From assembly GCF_041435095.1 (NCBI RefSeq), contig NZ_CP108025.1:1860001-1924000 (forward strand): a stretch of 64,000 nt of DNA. Reading direction: 5' to 3'. This document shows, one piece after another, positions 60,717-64,000 of the stretch; within the stretch, counting starts at the first letter, position 1, and each line of letters starts with the position of its first letter. A model generated the notes under the pieces. The model did not search any database. It saw nothing but the letters and a program-made list of their open reading frames with translations, and had not been told where the DNA came from. The position numbers and the translations under genes were made by a program. The stretch comes from Kitasatospora sp. NBC_00315 (GTDB lineage Bacteria; Actinomycetota; Actinomycetes; Streptomycetales; Streptomycetaceae).

Positions 60717-62596
60717 CGTGCCGCTCCGATCTCGTCGAGAACCGAGGTGAGGGCGGCGACGGCGTCGCAGCCCGCGAAGACGTACCCGTCCACCCCGGCC
60801 CGTTGATACGCCTCCCGCTGCCCGCCCGGCTTGCCCGCCAGCAGCACGCGCACCGCGCCCGCCGCCTTCAGCGCCGCCGCGACGGCCTCGCCCTGCTCGG
60901 CGTAGAGCCCGTCACTGGAGCACAGGCAGACGACCCGGGCGCCGCTCGCGGCGAACGCCGCCACCAACGCGGCCGGTTCACCCCCCTCACCGAGCCCGGT
61001 GGCGATGCCACCGGCCTGGAACAGGTTGGCGGCGAAGGCGGAGCGCCCGGCGTGCACGGCCGCCGGGCCGATGGCCGCCAGGAAGACCAACGGACGCGCG
61101 CCGGTAGCGGCCAACCACTCGTCGGAGCGGGTGCGCAGTGCCTCGAAGGCCCCCGAGCGCCGAACCCTCGGCAGGCCGCCACCACCTTGCGCCACCGCCC
61201 GCTCGCGAACCACCGGCTGCTCGCCCAGGTTGGGGAACTCACTCACACCGGTGACAGGTTCACGACGGTGCGCGATGTCCTCACAGCGCCGGGCCCAGGT
61301 CTCCGCGATCCGCTCGCCGACCAGACCCGAGCGCAGCGCGGCGTACTGGCCGCCGGCCCGCTCGATCTCCTGGAACCACGCCCAGGCCGCACCCGCCAAC
61401 TCATCCGTCAGCCGCTCGACGTACCAGGACCCTCCGGCCGGGTCGATCACCCGCCCCAGGTGCGACTCCTCCAACAGCACGGCCTGGGTGTTGCGGGCGA
61501 TCCGACGGGCGAACGCGTCCGGCAGCCCGAGCGCCTCGTCGAACGGAAGCACACTCACCGCCTCCGCACCACCGACCCCCGCCGCCAGGCAGGCGACGGT
61601 CGTGCGCAGCATGTTCACCCACGGATCACGCTCGGTCATCATCACCCGAGACGTGACGGCGTGCTGGCGCTGCGCCGAGGCGTCCGCAGCCGCACCGGCC
61701 ACCTGCGCCACCCGGGCCCAGACCCGGCGCGCGGCACGGAACTTGGCGATGGTCAGGAACTGGTCGGCGGTGGCCGCGTAGCGGAACTCCAGCTGCCCGC
61801 AGGCCTCGTCGACACTCAGCCCGGCGGCGGTCAGCTCCCGCAGATACGCGACGCCGGTCGCCAGCGAGCAGCCGAGTTCCTGCGCGGCGGAGGCGCCCGC
61901 GTCGTGGTAGCCGAGGGCGTCCACGGTGAGGGCCCGCAGGTTCGGGTGCCGGCGGACGGCGGTGGCGGCCAGCGCCGCCGCGTCGGCCAGCTGCCGCGTG
62001 GTGTGCTCGCTCGACCCGGTACGGGCGAGCAGTGCGAGCGGGTCGGCTCCCAGGTTGCCGCAGGCCGCCTCGGCCGGCACCTCGCACTGCGCGTACACGG
62101 CGAGCAGCCGCTCGGCGGCGGCGACGAAGTCAGCGCCCGGGTCGAGGACCACGGACGCGAGATCCAGGTAGACGCCCTTCAGGACCTCCGCCAGGGCGTC
62201 CACCGGCACACCGCCCTCGCCCACCGTCAGCCAGAGGCTGGTGACGCCGTTCTCCAGGTCCGCCAGCACCGCCTCGTTGGTGTGCCGCGGGTCCGGGTGG
62301 GCGTGACACTGGCGCACGTCCCAGCCCGAGAGCACCGACCCGGCGGCCCTGCCCCCGCGCACGAACGGCGGGAAGCCCGGGTAGCCGGGGTCGGCCGCCG
62401 CGTCGGCGGCGGTGTACAGCGGGCGGGCGCGGAGCCCGTCCCCGATATCGGTGGAGAGGGCGTCCTCAGCCAGGACGCCCTCGACGTTCGAGGCGCCTGA
62501 CTTGCGCAGGACGCCTTCGACAAGGAGCTGCCACTGCTCACGGGTTGCGTCCGGGAACTCGGCGGCCAGGGGGAGCCCTTCGGGCAGGACCGTCAT
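60713..62596 (-). CDS. mutA: Methylmalonyl-CoA mutase small subunit
   Basis: 627 aa. Same overall fold as MutB, but the B12-ligand motif DGHDRG is absent ([19 protein letters not shown] in its place), as expected for the non-catalytic subunit. The sequence [20 protein letters not shown] corresponds to [20 protein letters not shown] in MutB. It is first in the mutA-mutB-meaB operon. The 322 bp upstream hold no gene; I see no convincing promoter there except an AT-richer patch at 62630-62660. Confidence 0.95.
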   Translation of the reverse strand: MTVLPEGLPLAAEFPDATREQWQLLVEGVLRKSGASNVEGVLAEDALSTDIGDGLRARPLYTAADAAADPGYPGFPPFVRGGRAAGSVLSGWDVRQCHAHPDPRHTNEAVLADLENGVTSLWLTVGEGGVPVDALAEVLKGVYLDLASVVLDPGADFVAAAERLLAVYAQCEVPAEAACGNLGADPLALLARTGSSEHTTRQLADAAALAATAVRRHPNLRALTVDALGYHDAGASAAQELGCSLATGVAYLRELTAAGLSVDEACGQLEFRYAATADQFLTIAKFRAARRVWARVAQVAGAAADASAQRQHAVTSRVMMTERDPWVNMLRTTVACLAAGVGGAEAVSVLPFDEALGLPDAFARRIARNTQAVLLEESHLGRVIDPAGGSWYVERLTDELAGAAWAWFQEIERAGGQYAALRSGLVGERIAETWARRCEDIAHRREPVTGVSEFPNLGEQPVVRERAVAQGGGGLPRVRRSGAFEALRTRSDEWLAATGARPLVFLAAIGPAAVHAGRSAFAANLFQAGGIATGLGEGGEPAALVAAFAASGARVVCLCSSDGLYAEQGEAVAAALKAAGAVRVLLAGKPGGQREAYQRAGVDGYVFAGCDAVAALTSVLDEIGAAR

Positions 62597-62880
62597 GGAG
62601 GCAGGCTATGGGTGGAACGCCCCCCGCCGCAGGTTTAACCGATGTGAGCTTTACCTCGCTGCACTCTGCGCCATCGGGGGTGCCGCGCCGCCGAACCGGC
62701 CCCGCGGACACCGGCGGGGCGGGCGCTGCGCGGCCTGGTGATCCATCGTGAGCTGCGCCGACGCCCGCCGGCCCGCGGGCGGGCCGGTGGGCGGGGCGCC
62801 GGCCGTCGCGGCGGCTCCGGGCCCCCGGGCGGGTGTCCGGCTCCGGCGGGGTCGAGCCGCCCTCGACCCGGGCCCGAGGC

Positions 62881-62901
62881 GCCTCGACCCGGGCTCGAGG
62901 C
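62881..62901. terminator. Terminator after the phosphopantetheinyl transferase gene
   Basis: GCCTCGA-CCCGGGC-TCGAGGC forms a short stem 18 nt past the stop; a near-copy lies just beyond it (62863-62880) and a third GC stem near 62765-62795. The rest of 62597-62918 has no gene. Confidence 0.55.
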
Positions 62902-62918
62902 CGGGCGGCCGCGCGGCC

Positions 62919-63614
62919 TCAGCGCAGCTCGGCGCGACGCGCCTTCGCGACGGTCTCCTCGGTGACCGTCACCGAGGTCACCACCAGTCCCGACCGGACC
63001 AGCCAGCGGCCCTCGAATCCCGGCAGCCGGACCCCTCCGACCACCGGTCCCGGCACCAGCAGCCGGGCCCGGAAGACGCCGGCCATCGGGTCGACGGTCA
63101 GCTCCGCCTCGTGGAAGTCCAGCCAGAGACCGGTGAGCGGGAACCAGGCCTTGTAGACGCTCTCCTTCGCGCTGAACAGCAGCTTCTCCCAGTGGATCTC
63201 CGGTCGGCGGGCCGCGAGCTCGCGCAGGTGCGGCCGCTCGGCCGGGACGGTGAGCAGCTCGATCATCCCGGGGTCGCGCAGCGGCTCGTGCGGTTCGGCG
63301 TCCACCCCGACCGCCAGGACGTCGGCGCGGTGCGCCACCGCGGCGGCCCGGTACCCGGCGCAGTGCGTCATGCTGCCCACCACGCCCTGCGGCCAGACCG
63401 GCGCCCCGCGCGCGCCGGAGAGGATCGGCCCGGGTTCGGCGCCCAGCGTCGCCAGCGCCTCGCGGGCGCAGGCCCGTACGGTCGTGTACTCCTGGCGCCG
63501 CTTGGGCACCGCGGCGGCCACCGCGCGCTCCTCCTCGGGGTAGAGGTACGCGTCGGCCGCGTCCCCGAAGCGCTCGACGCCGACCATCGTGGGCGGCAGC
63601 AGCTGCTCGATCAT
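62919..63614 (-). CDS. 4'-phosphopantetheinyl transferase, EntD/Npt-like
   Basis: 231 aa from ATG 63614 after GGGAG. Sfp-superfamily enzyme that activates carrier proteins of polyketide, nonribosomal peptide or fatty acid synthases using coenzyme A. Motifs: GSMTHCAGYRAAAVA, VGVDAEPHEPL (Mg-binding Asp/Glu) and WEKLLFSAKESVYKAWFPL. The N-terminal VPKRRQEYTTVRACAREAL is typical of the actinobacterial type. Such genes often overlap a metallophosphoesterase gene; the only candidate here is 40 kb away. No biosynthetic cluster adjoins it. Confidence 0.93.
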   Translation of the reverse strand: MIEQLLPPTMVGVERFGDAADAYLYPEEERAVAAAVPKRRQEYTTVRACAREALATLGAEPGPILSGARGAPVWPQGVVGSMTHCAGYRAAAVAHRADVLAVGVDAEPHEPLRDPGMIELLTVPAERPHLRELAARRPEIHWEKLLFSAKESVYKAWFPLTGLWLDFHEAELTVDPMAGVFRARLLVPGPVVGGVRLPGFEGRWLVRSGLVVTSVTVTEETVAKARRAELR

Positions 63615-63779
63615 GCCTGGTACTCCCGGGGAGCGGTGCGCGGTGGCCGGGGCGGCGGACGCCGGGCCCGGGACGGCGGAGCGGTGGTCATCGGTCACAC
63701 CCCGGACGCTAGGCGCTGGAGAGCCCCTGACGGAACCCCGGCCCGGCGACGGACTCCCCCGCCGCCGGACCCGCCGTGC

Positions 63780-64000
63780 TCAGCGGCTCCCCGGGCCCAC
63801 CGCGTCCACGCGCTCGCGCCCGGCCGGGGCCAGGTCGGCGCGCAGCACCCGGGCGCCGCCGAGATAGACGTGGCGCACCAGGGAGCGGGCGAGCCCGCTC
63901 TCGGCGGTGACCAGCACCCGTACCGTCCGGGGCAGGGCGCCCTCGACGTCGATCTCCTGGGCGCACATCAGCGGCACCTCGGTGATGCCGAGCTCCCTGG
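63780..64000 (-). CDS. aroH: AroH-type chorismate mutase, C-terminal fragment
   Basis: The gene enters from beyond the right edge; 73 codons are visible. The end RELGITEVPLMCAQEIDVEG, then LPRTVRVLVTAESGLARSL and HVYLGGARVLRADL, matches monofunctional AroH-class chorismate mutase, including the CAQEIDV segment and the Arg/Tyr residues near its trimer-interface active site. It converts chorismate to prephenate for tyrosine and phenylalanine synthesis. A short C-terminal tail (AGRERVDAVGPGSR) extends beyond the usual end. The start is not in the window. Confidence 0.87.
   Translation of the reverse strand, partial: RELGITEVPLMCAQEIDVEGALPRTVRVLVTAESGLARSLVRHVYLGGARVLRADLAPAGRERVDAVGPGSR

Noticed and set aside
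1..64000. CRISPR arrays, tRNAs, rRNAs, riboswitches and insertion sequences
   Set aside because: No regularly spaced repeats, cloverleaf-like sequences, transposase motifs or terminal inverted repeats were seen; the mut operon also shows no recognisable cobalamin riboswitch.

Overview
The window is GC-rich actinobacterial chromosome, best matched to the Streptomyces/Kitasatospora group. The signs are GC-loaded third codon positions, many GTG and TTG starts, tightly overlapping ATGA/GTGA gene junctions, a DUF397/DUF5753 locus, ESX-type small secreted proteins, and a cellulose/CebR system with canonical 14-bp CebR operators. The assignment comes from reading the sequence; no database search was run. 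No tRNA, rRNA, CRISPR array, insertion sequence or phage gene was found.

About two thirds of the window is devoted to plant and fungal glucan breakdown, in three modules. Module 1 (1-15.8 kb) looks like a xyloglucan system: a GH31 alpha-xylosidase (cut by the window start), a LacI regulator, an LplABC-type oligosaccharide transporter, a GH3 enzyme, a GH95 enzyme and a secreted GH74 xyloglucanase with CBM2. Three near-identical 14-bp LacI-type palindromes lie upstream of the transporter, GH3 and GH95 genes. xylA/xylB (18.4-21.2 kb) would consume released xylose, and an XylR-like half-site is shared between the xylA-xylB gap and the GH95-GH74 gap. Module 2 (27.3-40.4 kb) looks like a beta-1,3-glucan (laminarin-type) system: a second LacI regulator, a secreted CBM32-DUF1996 protein, a very large CBM32-CBM32-GH16-TIM barrel-CBM32 enzyme, a CebEFG-like transporter and an intracellular GH3 with PA14. 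Three GAGAGCGCTCTC operators link it. Module 3 (43.7-53.1 kb) is the cellulose/cellobiose system: cebEFG-bglC, a secreted GH6 cellulase and an orphan second CebE-like binding protein. CebR boxes precede cebE, the GH6 gene, the orphan binding protein and, in module 1, the GH74 gene. The cebR gene itself is not in the window.

Between the modules lie a MOSC protein, an alpha/beta hydrolase with a divergent MarR regulator, an ArsR/SRPBCC pair with two matching operators, and a DUF397 gene beside two truncated genes that meet at an apparent deletion junction (about 17,440). Also here are two small overlapping unknown genes, a YihY-like membrane protein, a metallophosphoesterase, an ESX-like gene pair, two GNAT acetyltransferases, an SCO6745-like regulator, a shikimate dehydrogenase-like protein and a DUF6328 membrane protein.

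The right end (53.2-64 kb) is mostly lipid, cofactor and central metabolism: a MprF-like aminoacyl-phosphatidylglycerol synthase fused to a rhomboid-like membrane region and overlapping an esterase gene, the mutA-mutB-meaB methylmalonyl-CoA mutase operon, a phosphopantetheinyl transferase, and an AroH-type chorismate mutase cut by the window end. Strong GC-rich stem-loops mark most transcription-unit ends.
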